Of a DNA stretch of 64,000 bases, positions 1-10,523 are shown piece after piece. Under the pieces are notes generated by a model. The model saw only the letters and a program-made list of their open reading frames with translations. It had not been told where the DNA came from and ran no database searches. The translations under genes and the position numbers were made by a program. Each line of letters starts with the position of its first letter. The stretch's first letter is position 1. Location: positions 930,001 to 994,000 of the forward strand of contig CP032507.1 of NCBI GenBank assembly GCA_008375315.1, read 5' to 3'. This DNA is from Ectothiorhodospiraceae bacterium BW-2. Lineage in GTDB: Bacteria > Pseudomonadota > Gammaproteobacteria > Thiohalomonadales > Thiohalomonadaceae.

Positions 1-1011
1 ATAGCTCATTAAAGGTAGCGGTAACCCGACAACCGGCAGCAATCCCATCACCATTCCCATATTGACAAACAGATAGACAAAGAAGGTCATCACCACGCCG
101 GAGGCGAGCAGCCGACCATAGCTGGTCTGCGCCATCATGGCAATATAGAGCCCGCGTACAATAATTAACAGATAGAGCAGTAGTAGTAGCGCTATCCCCA
201 TAAAACCAAACTCCTCGCTAAAGACCGCAAAGATAAAGTCGGTGTGGCGCTCGGGCAGAAACTCCAGGTGGGACTGGGTGCCATTGAGCCACCCCTTGCC
301 AAACAGACCGCCCGAACCGATGGCGATAGTCGATTGAATAATATGGTAACCACTCCCTAACGGATCGCTCTCTGGATTGATTAGCGTCAACACCCGCTGG
401 CGCTGGTAGTCGAGCATCGCATAGTGCCAGAAGATAATTGCTGTCGGGATCAGCATCACCACGGTGGAGACGATGTAGCGCCAGCCAAGACCGGCAAAAA
501 AGAGGACGCTAAGCCCTGAGGCCGCTACCAGCAGTGCGGTACCGAGATCGGGCTGTTTGAGAATAAGCGCCGCCGGTAGCGCAATAATCGCCATCGCTAT
601 CGCTACCTGTTTGGGCCACGGGGGTAGCGGCTTATCGTGCAGCCAGGCGGCCACCATCATCGGTAGCGCCAATTTTAGCAGCTCTGAGGGCTGAAATCTA
701 AACACCCCCAAATCGAGCCAGCGCTGCGCCCCTTTGCCCATCTCACCCATGATTAACACCCCTAGCAGCAGCACTATCCCTAGATAGTAAATGGGCATAC
801 TCCAGCGCAGTAGCTTCTCAGGTGAGATTTGCGCCACAGCAACCATCACCCCAAAGGCCACCACCAGTCGCACGACTTGGCGCACTACCATATCGGGCTG
901 CTGATTTGCGGCGCTATAGAGGGTTATCAACCCCACTGCCGTCACTAACAGTAACCCGAACAGGAGCGGTAAGTCCAGATGAAACTGTAGCGACAATGAG
1001 CGCTGCTGCAT
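1..1011 (-). CDS. rodA: RodA/MrdB, SEDS peptidoglycan glycosyltransferase (3' end beyond window)
   Basis: RodA polymerises lipid II into side-wall glycan strands in the inner membrane, paired with the transpeptidase PBP2. From the ATG at 1011 the reading frame stays open for 337 residues to the window edge; the family is usually about 370-380, so only the C-terminus is missing. The protein is hydrophobic throughout and has the SEDS hallmark GAQRWLDLGVFRFQPSE at residues 94-110, then KQPDLGTALL and SGYHIIQSTIAIGSGG. It starts 6 bp after the stop of the PBP2 gene and is the last visible gene of the mreBCD-mrdA-rodA operon. Confidence 0.95.
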   Translation of the reverse strand, partial: MQQRSLSLQFHLDLPLLFGLLLVTAVGLITLYSAANQQPDMVVRQVVRLVVAFGVMVAVAQISPEKLLRWSMPIYYLGIVLLLGVLIMGEMGKGAQRWLDLGVFRFQPSELLKLALPMMVAAWLHDKPLPPWPKQVAIAMAIIALPAALILKQPDLGTALLVAASGLSVLFFAGLGWRYIVSTVVMLIPTAIIFWHYAMLDYQRQRVLTLINPESDPLGSGYHIIQSTIAIGSGGLFGKGWLNGTQSHLEFLPERHTDFIFAVFSEEFGFMGIALLLLLYLLIIVRGLYIAMMAQTSYGRLLASGVVMTFFVYLFVNMGMVMGLLPVVGLPLPLMSY

Positions 1012-1017
1012 CGTCGC

Positions 1018-2868
1018 TTAGCCTCGGTTACCGAGGAAGTAGTCGAATATCTGCCGTGCAATCGGTGCCGCCACTTTGCTACCACTGCCGCCATTTTCGA
1101 CAATCAGCGCCACCACCAATTGCGGATTATCGACCGGCGCAAAGGCGATAAACAGCGCGTGATCGTGTAGCCGTTTACTGAGCTCACTCGCATCATACTC
1201 CTCCCCCTGCGGAATACCGAATACCTGCGCGGTACCGGTTTTACCGGCCATGCGGTAGTTCAAGCCGGTACCGATGGTTCGTGCAGTCCCATGAACCCCG
1301 TGCACTACTTCGGCCATGCTCTCGAAAATAGCCTCCCAGCTCGACTCGGCAATATCGTTCAAACGGCTCTCGATCACACTGTCAGTCACATGGAGTTCGC
1401 CATCTTCGGGGCTGCTCATCGCTCTGACCACCCGAGGTTGGTAGAGTGTCCCCCGATTCGCTAGCGCTGCGGTCGCTCGTGCGAGCTGTAGTGGTGTCGT
1501 CAACATCGCCCCTTGACCAATACCGGTAATCAGAGTCTCACCGCTATACCAGGCCTCGTTGCGTTTACGCCACTTCCACTCCCGTGTCGGCATCAGTCCT
1601 GCTAATTCACCCCCGATATCGATAGTGGTCAGTTGGCCAAAACCGAATCGCTGCATAAACAGCGCTAAACGGTCGATACCTAGCTCTAGTGAGAGATCGT
1701 AAAAATAGACATCACACGACTCGGCAATGGCGCTTTTTAGAGTCACATGGCCATGGCCCCACTTTTTCCAGTCGCGATATTTGCGCTCATTGTCGCCAAT
1801 TTGGTAGAAGCCCGGGCAGAAGAGCGAGCTGTCACTATCGATTAGATGGTGCTCCAGACCAGCCAAGCCCACAAACGGCTTAGTGGTTGAGCCGGGCGGG
1901 TACTGCCCTCTAAGCGCTCGGTTAAAGAGCGGTTTATCGGCCGAGTCGGTCAAACGCCGGTAGTCACTGCCGGAGATACCATTGACAAACAGATTGTTAT
2001 CAAACCCCGGCGCACTCACCAACGCCATGACCGCCCCATTTTGTGGATTAATAGCGACCAGCGCCCCCCGCTCTTCGCCAAAGGCGGCCATCGCCACCTG
2101 CTGTAGTTCCGCATGGATATAGAGCTGTAGATTGTTGCCAGGACGCGGTAGCTGCTCCTCTAGGGTGCGTAATATCCGGCCACGGGCGTTAACCTCCACC
2201 TGCCGATAACCCACCTCACCATGCAGTTCGCTCTCGTGGCTACGCTCGACCCCAATTTTGCCAATGTGCTGTGTCGCCGCATAGTTACTGTTATCGATCT
2301 GCTGCAACTCCTGCTCGTTAATCCGCCCCACATAGCCTATGACATGCGAGGTGAGCTCTCGATAGGGGTAGTAGCGGGTTAAGCGGGAGTTCACCTCTAC
2401 CCCTGCCATTCGGTGGCGATTGACCGCCAGTCGAGCTACCTCCTCTTCGGTCAGTCGTAGTCGTAGTGAGACTGTCTCAAAGCGGCGTTTGCGTTTTAGT
2501 TCTCGTCGAAAGCGGCTTAAATCCTCCTCCCCTACTGCCACTAGCTGCTGTAGCTGTTGCAGCGTTCCCTCCATATCTTCGACCCGCTCCGGTATCAGCT
2601 CTAGCGAGTAGGAGGGGATATTTTCCGCCAAAATTCGCCCAGTCACATCGACGATTAAGCCACGAGTCGGCGCGATCGGCTGCACCATCACCCGATTATT
2701 GCTCGATAGCGTCGAGTAGTGCTCATGACGGACGATCTGTAGCTGCCACGCTCGCCACAGTAGCAGTAGCAGCGCCATCACCACTATCCCTAAGATAATC
2801 CAACTACGCCAAGCAAAGAGTCGCCGCTCCCGCTGCGGATCTTTAATCAGCCAGACTCGGGATAGCAC
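1018..2868 (-). CDS. mrdA: Penicillin-binding protein 2 (elongasome transpeptidase)
   Basis: PBP2 cross-links new peptidoglycan during rod elongation, with RodA and MreBCD. At 616 residues it has the usual family length. A single membrane anchor lies at about residues 22-42, followed by the pedestal domain. The transpeptidase domain has all three active-site motifs: STTK (327-330, nucleophilic Ser327), SCD in the SxN position (384-386) and KTG (543-545). Aspartate in place of Asn in the second motif is known in PBP2 enzymes. Its start directly abuts the mreD stop at 2869, so the genes are almost certainly co-transcribed. Confidence 0.97.
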   Translation of the reverse strand: MLSRVWLIKDPQRERRLFAWRSWIILGIVVMALLLLLWRAWQLQIVRHEHYSTLSSNNRVMVQPIAPTRGLIVDVTGRILAENIPSYSLELIPERVEDMEGTLQQLQQLVAVGEEDLSRFRRELKRKRRFETVSLRLRLTEEEVARLAVNRHRMAGVEVNSRLTRYYPYRELTSHVIGYVGRINEQELQQIDNSNYAATQHIGKIGVERSHESELHGEVGYRQVEVNARGRILRTLEEQLPRPGNNLQLYIHAELQQVAMAAFGEERGALVAINPQNGAVMALVSAPGFDNNLFVNGISGSDYRRLTDSADKPLFNRALRGQYPPGSTTKPFVGLAGLEHHLIDSDSSLFCPGFYQIGDNERKYRDWKKWGHGHVTLKSAIAESCDVYFYDLSLELGIDRLALFMQRFGFGQLTTIDIGGELAGLMPTREWKWRKRNEAWYSGETLITGIGQGAMLTTPLQLARATAALANRGTLYQPRVVRAMSSPEDGELHVTDSVIESRLNDIAESSWEAIFESMAEVVHGVHGTARTIGTGLNYRMAGKTGTAQVFGIPQGEEYDASELSKRLHDHALFIAFAPVDNPQLVVALIVENGGSGSKVAAPIARQIFDYFLGNRG

Positions 2869-3363
2869 CTAACGAACCCCGTAGTAGCGCCGCACTAAGC
2901 GTAACAGTAGATACAGTGGTGCCCATGCCAGCATGGTGGTCAACGCCGGCAACCAGTAGTACCAGACCAAAATCGCCTCCCCCATCAGGCCATCGATCCA
3001 GAAGCGAGCCAACAGGACTAACAGCGATAGGAGTAAAATCACTACCGACTGCTGCCAGCGACGGTAGATACGCATACGCTGATAACCATAGAGGACAAAG
3101 TAGCTACAGAGGGCATAGCCAACCGCTAGCTGTCCTAGCAGAGTCCCTTGTACGGTATCCATTAAGAGACCGATAGACCAACCTGTCAAGATACCCACTC
3201 GCTCCGGCAGCGCTAAAGTCCAGTAGATGAGCACCAGCAGACTCCACTGCGGCCGCAACACTTCGCCCCAAAACGGTAGCGGCATTAAGGTCAATAGCAG
3301 CGCCACGATAAAGGTGGCGACGATCACCGAACTCCCCTGTCGCCGATGCTCATCCACCCGCAT
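2869..3363 (-). CDS. mreD: MreD, rod-shape-determining membrane protein
   Basis: MreD is a small polytopic inner-membrane protein of the elongasome. The 164-residue product has about five hydrophobic segments, starting with VIVATFIVALLLTLMPLPF after a short basic N-terminus. The frame is open further upstream to 3456, but that would bury about 30 unrelated residues inside mreC. The ATG at 3363 gives the normal family length and a 14-bp overlap with the mreC end, suggesting translational coupling. It sits between mreC and mrdA, the standard gene order. Confidence 0.9.
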   Translation of the reverse strand: MRVDEHRRQGSSVIVATFIVALLLTLMPLPFWGEVLRPQWSLLVLIYWTLALPERVGILTGWSIGLLMDTVQGTLLGQLAVGYALCSYFVLYGYQRMRIYRRWQQSVVILLLSLLVLLARFWIDGLMGEAILVWYYWLPALTTMLAWAPLYLLLRLVRRYYGVR

Positions 3364-4210
3364 CGTCCTCTGCCGCCAAGACCGGTTCGCTCCAGATGAG
3401 CAGTAGCTCTTGGGCCTGCTGTAGTTTCGCTGTCGGTTCAGCCTCCACTTGGGCAAAAGTTCGCGCCGGATCGCGCCGAATCGTGACCACCCGTGCCACC
3501 GGATAGTCGGCGGGAAAGCGCTGCCCGAGACCGGAGGTTACTAGGAGATCCCCCTCACGAATATCGGCATTATTGGGCAGGTGGGGAATATCGAGCAGAT
3601 GTTTACCGCTACCGACGGCCACTGCCCGCAGGCCGTTGCGTAGCACCCGTACCGGTAGCGAGTGGCTCGGATCGGTGATGAGCAGCAGATCGCTATGAAA
3701 AGTGTCTGTGGCGACCACCTGCCCCACCACCCCAAGGGCATCGATCACCGGATGGCCGATAAAGACCCCATTGACGATGCCACGGTTAATTTTCATTCGG
3801 TGGCGATAGGGATCGCTATCCACCGCCACCATCTCCGCCACTAGCACCCGCTCCCAATCCTCTTTAGAGGATTTGAGCATCGCCCGCAGACGCCGGTTCT
3901 CCTGCTCAATCGCCGCCATCTTCTGCATTCGCACCTCCAGCAGTAGCTGCTTATGGCGTAGTTCACGGTTCTGTTGTAACAGCAGCTCACGACTAGCAAA
4001 GGTCTCTGAGAAGCTAGAGGTCGCGCTCACCGGCAGGTTGACCAGATAGCGCAGCGGGTAGAGTAGCGTGGAGAGTCCGGTACGCACCGAATCAAGGTAG
4101 GTAGAGTGGTGATCGGATACCATGAACACAATTGAGAGCCCTACCACCAGTAACAGCCGTGACACCAGCGATGGCCCCTGAATAAAGAGGGTGTAGTTCA
4201 TCGCTGTCAT
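3350..4210 (-). CDS. mreC: MreC, rod-shape-determining periplasmic scaffold
   Basis: MreC links the cytoplasmic MreB filament to the periplasmic peptidoglycan synthases. The 286-residue protein has one N-terminal membrane helix (about residues 14-32), a predicted coiled coil rich in Gln, Glu and Arg (about 70-115, ending in QENRRLRAMLK), and then the beta-rich MreC domain with GVVNG-like turns (NRGIVNGVFIGHPVID) and SGLGQRFPADYPVARV near the end. A second in-frame ATG three codons later is an alternative start. It follows mreB by 30 bp. Confidence 0.95.
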   Translation of the reverse strand: MTAMNYTLFIQGPSLVSRLLLVVGLSIVFMVSDHHSTYLDSVRTGLSTLLYPLRYLVNLPVSATSSFSETFASRELLLQQNRELRHKQLLLEVRMQKMAAIEQENRRLRAMLKSSKEDWERVLVAEMVAVDSDPYRHRMKINRGIVNGVFIGHPVIDALGVVGQVVATDTFHSDLLLITDPSHSLPVRVLRNGLRAVAVGSGKHLLDIPHLPNNADIREGDLLVTSGLGQRFPADYPVARVVTIRRDPARTFAQVEAEPTAKLQQAQELLLIWSEPVLAAEDDAGG

Positions 4211-4240
4211 AGGATCATCGACCGCAGCGCGGTCAAGCTA

Positions 4241-5302
<1,062 letters not shown>

Positions 5303-5363
5303 TTATTATCCAGCAAAAACAGCCGCGTAATGTAACAATTTTGCCCCTTTTAAGCTAGCAAAA

Positions 5364-7892
5364 TCACACCGAACGCCAACGCAACCGGCGTAACAGCAGC
5401 GGTAGTAGCGTTAAGTTCCCTAAAAGAGCCAGCACCATTGCTAGTGCGGTAAAGAGTCCGAAATAGAGGGTCGGCATAAAGTTGGAGAGCGCCAGCACCG
5501 AGAAACCGAGGCTAATCGTCATTGAGGTGTACCAGATTGCCCGTCCAACACTCGCGTGGCAGCGTGCTATCACCTGCTCAATCGAGTCGCCCTGCCGCCG
5601 TTCACTCTCAAAGCGGTGGATATAGTGAATCGCGTTATCGACCCCAATGCCCACCGTAATCGCGGCAATCGTGATCGTCATGATATCTAGCGGAATCGAT
5701 AGCCACCCCATTAGGCCCAAAATCAGTCCAGCCGCCATGAGTGTCGGAATGACCCCGACCGTTGCCACTACCATAGAGCGAAACAGTAGCCATAGCATTA
5801 GCCAGATCGCGGCAAAAACGGCGCTTAAGGTGACAATTTGCGACTGAAATAGGCTCTGTAACACATTGTTATAGAGCACTAGCATCCCTGAGAGTTGTAG
5901 CTGCTGCGGCTCTAGTTCAAATTGGCTCACCATCTCGCGCTCAATCTTCTTTAGTAGTGCATCGCGCTGTAGATTGTGATCTGAATCCACGACCCGAATC
6001 GAGAAGCGAATTTGGTTGCCATCGGCCGACATATAGGGGTCGAGCAGTGTCTGTCGAATCTCCTCCGGCAGCTTTTTATGCAGCAGCGACAGGGTGAAGT
6101 TATCGGGCGCTTCGCCCCCATTGAGCGATTTGACCAGCTCCATCGCTGTCGCTAACGATAATACCTTACCGGTTTCGGGGAGTGATGCCAGATAGCGATG
6201 CATCGACGCTACCCGCTCTAGCTGATAGCGGTTAAACCAGTAGCTGCTAGCGCTAATACCAGCATCGGCTTCGCTATCGCCGAACAGATCGTCTAACAGT
6301 CCCCTCATAAAGCCACTCTGTTCAGACGCCGGCGCAGGCTCCGTTGTCCCCTCCTCTGCCTGCTGCGCTAAAAAGCGTGCTGGCGCTGAGATAACGACAT
6401 CTAGCGGCGTGGTACCCCCTAGCTGTTGATCAATGACCACCATCCCTTGGTAGATTTCGGTATCGGCTTTAAAGTAGTCGATAAAGCGGTTCTCAACGCT
6501 CAAGCGGCTTAATCCGATGGTCGCTAGCAGCAGCAGCAGCAGATAGAGAGCGATAATCACCCTGCCCCGCGTAATGACCGACTGCGCTAACCACCCCGTC
6601 ACGCTATCGAGCCAAGGGTGGTTAATCTCCGCCGCCGGCTGTGGCTGTCGCCGTGCTAGCAGTAGCGGAAACAGGACGAAGGCTAACCCAAACGCCACCG
6701 CCACCCCCACTACCATCATCCAACCAAAGTCGATCACAGGGCGAATCCCGCTCACTAACAGTGAGGCAAAGGCGACCATGGTGGTCAAGGTGGTATAGAG
6801 CGAGGGGGCCAATTTAGAGCTCAGTGTCTGCTGTAGCAGTCGCCGTTGCGACTCCACCCCCGCCTGCTGCAGCTCCTGATAGCGCACGACTAGATGGATG
6901 GTCAGCGATAGGGTAATAATCAGCAGCAGTGAAATAAAATTAGAGGAGACGATGGTGACTCGCCAGTCAATCCAGCCTAAAAAACCGACCATCACCACCA
7001 CGACCGCAGCACAGATAGCGATCGGTACCGCGATCCACAATAGGCGCCGAAACGCTAGCGCTAACAGCAGCAGAATGAGTAGCGTCACCCCGAGGCCGAA
7101 CCGTTCAATATCGTTACCAATAAAATCGACGATATCGGCTGAGATCATCGGCACGCCCCCTAGATAGATTGTCGCCTGATCGCGATACTTATCGGCAATC
7201 TGTCTCACCGCCGCAATATCGGCCTGCTGCTGCTGTTGCAGGGTGCTATTGTACTGTTTAATCGCCGCTGAGAGGCTCTCTAACTGCTGCTGCTGCTCGG
7301 CTGTCAATGGGGAGGAGAGCTGCCATAGTTGATCCCGTTGCTGTAGTAACTGTCGATAGTCGCTATCGATCTTAAGCTGTACCATTAGCGCCGTTAGCTG
7401 ACCATTGTCACTCACCAAAAGCTGCCGATAGAGGGGGCTGTGGAGAAACTCTTGCCGCGCTAGCACGCTATCTGTGCCGTTATCGCTTAAGGTTCGTATC
7501 CCCTGCTGTAGCTCGGTCAGCGATACCGGTGGGCTCTGAATCAGCGGCACATCCAGAATCGAGGTGACTGAGGCGACTCGCTCTAACGCCTCTAGCTCGC
7601 CTTTAAGTTGCGCTAATCGCTGTAACACGGGGGCAGAAAAGAGATCGGCCCGTTGAGGGTTGTAGGTCAAGATAAGGTAGTCATCGGAGCCATAACGGGC
7701 ACGAACTTCACGATAAAAACGGAGATCGGCATCGCTCTCCAGCACCAACGCATCGGCCGAGGCGTCGAGTTTAAACTCACGCGCCGAGTAGCCCGAAAAG
7801 AGCAGGAGTAGGATCAGCCCTAGCCACAGCCAGCGCTGCTCCAGCACCGCACGATAGTAGTACTGTGATAAGTGTTGTGATAACGCGCTCAT
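5364..7892 (-). CDS. RND-superfamily (MMPL-type) exporter
   Basis: This is a predicted proton-driven exporter of the RND superfamily, HAE3/MMPL branch, with unknown substrate. The 842-residue protein shows the two-fold RND layout. An N-terminal helix is followed by a large periplasmic loop, a cluster of helices (about residues 270-420, including NDIERFGLGVTLLILLLLAL), a second periplasmic loop, and a second helix cluster near the C-terminus with TIAAITVGIGVDNAIHYIHR. The frame is open upstream to 8033, but the ATG at 7892 lies 4 bp after the nadK stop and begins the typical N-terminus. It is probably co-transcribed with nadK. Confidence 0.85.
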   Translation of the reverse strand: MSALSQHLSQYYYRAVLEQRWLWLGLILLLLFSGYSAREFKLDASADALVLESDADLRFYREVRARYGSDDYLILTYNPQRADLFSAPVLQRLAQLKGELEALERVASVTSILDVPLIQSPPVSLTELQQGIRTLSDNGTDSVLARQEFLHSPLYRQLLVSDNGQLTALMVQLKIDSDYRQLLQQRDQLWQLSSPLTAEQQQQLESLSAAIKQYNSTLQQQQQADIAAVRQIADKYRDQATIYLGGVPMISADIVDFIGNDIERFGLGVTLLILLLLALAFRRLLWIAVPIAICAAVVVVMVGFLGWIDWRVTIVSSNFISLLLIITLSLTIHLVVRYQELQQAGVESQRRLLQQTLSSKLAPSLYTTLTTMVAFASLLVSGIRPVIDFGWMMVVGVAVAFGLAFVLFPLLLARRQPQPAAEINHPWLDSVTGWLAQSVITRGRVIIALYLLLLLLATIGLSRLSVENRFIDYFKADTEIYQGMVVIDQQLGGTTPLDVVISAPARFLAQQAEEGTTEPAPASEQSGFMRGLLDDLFGDSEADAGISASSYWFNRYQLERVASMHRYLASLPETGKVLSLATAMELVKSLNGGEAPDNFTLSLLHKKLPEEIRQTLLDPYMSADGNQIRFSIRVVDSDHNLQRDALLKKIEREMVSQFELEPQQLQLSGMLVLYNNVLQSLFQSQIVTLSAVFAAIWLMLWLLFRSMVVATVGVIPTLMAAGLILGLMGWLSIPLDIMTITIAAITVGIGVDNAIHYIHRFESERRQGDSIEQVIARCHASVGRAIWYTSMTISLGFSVLALSNFMPTLYFGLFTALAMVLALLGNLTLLPLLLRRLRWRSV

Positions 7893-7896
7893 CGAC

Positions 7897-8769
7897 CTAC
7901 CCCCACCCCAATTTGGCCTTAAGTAACGAAAAATGGCTATGCTCCGCCGGATGGATGAGCCGAATCGAGGGGCTCTTTTTACGGATAATGAGCTGATCCC
8001 CCCGCTGTAGCTTCTCGTTCGCTTGGCCATCAATACTGACTTGGGTCTCGTTGCCGCACGCCCCCTTGATCACCATCTCGACAACCGAGTCGGCATCAAT
8101 GACCACTGGCCGGTTCGAGAGGGTATGGGGGCAGATAGGTACCAGCACCATCGCATTAAGCTCCGGTTCGATGATTGGCCCCCCACCCGAGAGGGCATAG
8201 GCGGTCGAGCCGGTCGGGGTAGCGACAATCAGTCCATCAGCCCGCATGGTGGTGATATGGCTCGCGTCGATATAGATGTCGATTTCGATCATTCGCGCCA
8301 CCTCCCGTTTATGAATCACCACATCATTAAAGCCGTTATAGGTGTAGCAGATCTTCCCCTCTCTGACGACCGAGCAGTGGAGCAAAAAGCGCTCCTCCTC
8401 TAGGTAGCGCCCCTCAAAAATCGCCTTAAGTTGTAGCTCCATCGTCGCCGGTGAGATATCGGTCAAAAAGCCGAGTCGCCCTAAATTGAGCCCTAGCAGG
8501 GCGATATTACGATACTCACACAGCGAGCGAGCCGCGCCTAGAAAGGTGCCATCTCCCCCCACCACAATCACTAAATCGCACTGCTCTCCCATCTGCACTC
8601 GACTCACGACCGTCAAGCCGTGATCACTCCAGACCTCGGCAGTGTCGCTATCTAGGACGACAGAGAGTTCACACCGTTGCAGGTAATCAACCAGTCGCTG
8701 TAGGGTAGTGCTAACTGTGGGGGCGGCAAATTTACCGATAATTCCGATACGGGAGAAGGGGTAGTTCAT
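7897..8769 (-). CDS. nadK: NAD kinase
   Basis: This enzyme phosphorylates NAD+ to NADP+ in the cytoplasm. The 290-residue product has the diagnostic GGDGTFLGAA loop (71-80), LGLNLGRLGFLTD, and TPTGSTAYALSGGGPI, which together form the nucleotide site. The start is the ATG at 8769 (MNYPFSRIGIIG). The frame is open to 8931, but that extension reads backwards through a tRNA gene. It lies just downstream of tRNA-Gly and upstream of the RND exporter on the same strand. Confidence 0.96.
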   Translation of the reverse strand: MNYPFSRIGIIGKFAAPTVSTTLQRLVDYLQRCELSVVLDSDTAEVWSDHGLTVVSRVQMGEQCDLVIVVGGDGTFLGAARSLCEYRNIALLGLNLGRLGFLTDISPATMELQLKAIFEGRYLEEERFLLHCSVVREGKICYTYNGFNDVVIHKREVARMIEIDIYIDASHITTMRADGLIVATPTGSTAYALSGGGPIIEPELNAMVLVPICPHTLSNRPVVIDADSVVEMVIKGACGNETQVSIDGQANEKLQRGDQLIIRKKSPSIRLIHPAEHSHFSLLKAKLGWG

Positions 8770-8829
8770 AACAACATTGGCTTTGGGAGTGGGCTGGTGG
8801 TCAGATATTGAGATCGGCAGAGAGTAAGA

Positions 8830-8903
8830 TGGAGCGGGTGATGGGAATCGAACCCACGCTGGAAGCTTGGGAAGCTTCAGTTCTACCATTGAACTACACC
8901 CGC
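8830..8903 (-). tRNA. tRNA-Gly (anticodon CCC)
   Basis: The minus strand folds as a full cloverleaf. The acceptor GCGGGTG pairs with CACCCGC, the D-arm is GTTC/GAAC, and the anticodon stem GAAGC/GCTTC encloses TTCCCAA (anticodon CCC). A T-arm GTGGG-TTCGAAT-CCCAT follows, then discriminator T and an encoded CCA. The length is 74 nt with CCA. Confidence 0.96.
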
Positions 8904-9045
8904 TAATCATGGAGCGGCGATTATACCCCAACTTTGACCAAAGCGTTATACCCTAGCGGATAATTTTATCGCCCTTGAGCCCCCTGCCGCGCTATCGCAT
9001 AATGGATGCCTCTGTAACTTAACCACCATAAGGAACATCACTATC

Positions 9046-9489
9046 GTGACAACCCCCTCGACATTGCGACTACTCAGCCTTAGCCTCGTGACTCTGCTGC
9101 TCTCTCCTGCGGTAACGATCGCTAAGGATATGAACGGCTTTCACGCCACCTACGGCCCCGGCGTTAAAACCTGTAGCGACTACCGAGAGGCGAGAGCTCT
9201 CGGTGGCATCAGGCTCGATCTTTACCAAAATTTCGCCTTTGGCTACCTCGCCGCCTTTAACCTCATTAGTCCCCGAACCTATGATATTCTCGGCGTCCAC
9301 AGCATGGGGGATGCGCTACTATGGGTGAGCGACTACTGTCGGGACAACCCAACAGAAAACTTTACCAATGCGCTAGCGATGTTAACGGTAGCCTACTACG
9401 ATGAGCGCACCAACTTTAAGCGCTCTGACGGCTGGTTTGGTGAGTCGAGCAGTGCGAGAGAGAGCGCCCCTAGCACTTTAAACGATTAA
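9046..9489 (+). CDS. Small secreted protein of unknown function
   Basis: The 147-residue product starts with a GTG preceded by an AGGA element about 12 bp upstream. It has a clear Sec signal peptide (STLRLLSLSLVTLLLSPAVT, cleavage near the AKA/AKD region at about residue 27) and no further membrane segment. The mature part holds two cysteines (CSDY, DYCRDNP) that could form a disulfide, and a helical C-terminal half (FTNALAMLTVAYYDERT). The Cys spacing vaguely resembles small Rap1a-like periplasmic proteins, but I do not recognise the family. It is monocistronic, with an intrinsic terminator right after its stop. Confidence 0.75.
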   Translation: MTTPSTLRLLSLSLVTLLLSPAVTIAKDMNGFHATYGPGVKTCSDYREARALGGIRLDLYQNFAFGYLAAFNLISPRTYDILGVHSMGDALLWVSDYCRDNPTENFTNALAMLTVAYYDERTNFKRSDGWFGESSSARESAPSTLND

Positions 9490-9494
9490 ACGCA

Positions 9495-9519
9495 AAAAGC
9501 CCGCACTGAGCGGGCTTTT
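9495..9519. terminator. Bidirectional intrinsic terminator
   Basis: A perfect 10-bp stem AAAAGCCCGC / GCGGGCTTTT encloses a 5-nt loop, so each strand carries a T-run after a GC-rich hairpin. It lies between two convergent genes (the small secreted protein and rpsI) and probably ends both transcripts. Confidence 0.9.
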
Positions 9520-9532
9520 CGGACGGCATCGC

Positions 9533-9925
9533 TTAACGCTTGGAGTACTGCGGCCGTTTACGAGCTTTATGCAGGCCGATCTTCTTGCGCTCCACTTGAC
9601 GCGCATCTCGGGTCAGAAAACCGCTAGTCCGCAGTGCGGAGCGTAACTCCTCATTATCGGCCACTAAGGCGCGGGAGATAGCGTGACGAATCGCACCGGC
9701 CTGACCGGTAGTCCCGCCGCCGCTGACGGTAGCAACAATGTCGAGTTTATCGAGCATTTCGGTCTGCTCAAGGGGCTGCCTAACCACCATTCTGGAGGTT
9801 TCGCGGCCAAAGTAGGTATCAAGATCACGCCCATTGACGGTAATGGTACCGCTACCGGGAGTCAGATAGACACGAGCCGAGGAGCTTTTGCGCCTGCCAG
9901 TGCTGAGTTGACGAATATCTGCCAT
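9533..9925 (-). CDS. rpsI: 30S ribosomal protein uS9
   Basis: This is a structural protein of the small ribosomal subunit; its C-terminal tail reaches the P-site tRNA. It is 130 residues, the standard length. It has the family signatures [12 protein letters not shown] near the N-terminus, [19 protein letters not shown] in the middle, and the basic tail [11 protein letters not shown] ending in Lys-Arg. It lies 25 bp downstream of rplM, the conserved rplM-rpsI operon. Confidence 0.98.
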   Translation of the reverse strand: MADIRQLSTGRRKSSSARVYLTPGSGTITVNGRDLDTYFGRETSRMVVRQPLEQTEMLDKLDIVATVSGGGTTGQAGAIRHAISRALVADNEELRSALRTSGFLTRDARQVERKKIGLHKARKRPQYSKR

Positions 9926-9950
9926 AGTTCTCTCTAAGATTGTCGGTTAA

Positions 9951-10388
9951 TTAAATGTCGAGGGCGACAGGCTGTTGAGCCGCATGGTTATGCTCGGCAC
10001 CTGAATAGACCTTAAGCTTGCGAAACATTGCCCGACCTAACGGGTTTTTAGGCAACATCCCCTTCACTGCGTGCTGAATGATCCGCTCCGGTGCCTTCTG
10101 TAGCTGCTTATCGAAGCTAATCTCCTTAATCCCGCCCGGAAAACCGGTGTGGTGGTAGTACATTTTATCGGTCGTTTTTTTGCCACTGACGCGAATTTTG
10201 GCGGCATTAACCACAATAATGTAGTCGCCGGTGTCAACATGCGGGGTGTACTCAGGCTTATGCTTGCCTCTGAGCCGTCGGGCGATTTCGGTAGCCAGAC
10301 GCCCTAGTGTCTTCCCGTCGGCGTTGACCACATACCAGTCACGCTGTACTTGTTCTGCTTTCGCACTAAATGTTTTGGTTCCAATCAT
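9951..10388 (-). CDS. rplM: 50S ribosomal protein uL13
   Basis: This is a large-subunit assembly protein of 145 residues (family about 142). Conserved stretches include [39 protein letters not shown] and [19 protein letters not shown]. It is first in the operon with rpsI. A strong sigma-70 promoter lies about 60 bp upstream. Confidence 0.98.
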   Translation of the reverse strand: MIGTKTFSAKAEQVQRDWYVVNADGKTLGRLATEIARRLRGKHKPEYTPHVDTGDYIIVVNAAKIRVSGKKTTDKMYYHHTGFPGGIKEISFDKQLQKAPERIIQHAVKGMLPKNPLGRAMFRKLKVYSGAEHNHAAQQPVALDI

Positions 10389-10443
10389 CTCTGGTTAAGT
10401 CTCTGGTTTCAGTTAATGGGGCTGGGCGTGGAAAAGAGCGCGG

Positions 10444-10472
10444 ATTCTACAGAAACAGCGTGGCGCAGGCAA
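10444..10472 (-). promoter_or_regulatory. Sigma-70 promoter of rplM-rpsI
   Basis: On the minus strand a TTGCCT -35 box and a TAGAAT -10 box are separated by exactly 17 bp, upstream of the rplM ATG. The spacing is ideal and both boxes differ from consensus by two positions at most. It overlaps the 5' flank of the divergent TSUP gene. Confidence 0.7.
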
Positions 10473-10523
10473 CCCTTTTTCGGCATAATGGCCCGTTTTT
10501 ACTGCCGGATAGACGCCAAAGTT

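Noticed and set aside
3364-3456. Upstream extension of mreD
   Set aside because: Lies inside mreC in another frame and adds non-conserved residues; the start at 3363 gives normal length.
8770-8931. N-terminal extension of the NAD kinase frame
   Set aside because: It is translation through the tRNA-Gly gene; the conserved kinase start is at 8769.
10350-10523. Longer start for the TSUP permease
   Set aside because: Would overlap rplM's start and its promoter; extra residues are not membrane-like or conserved.
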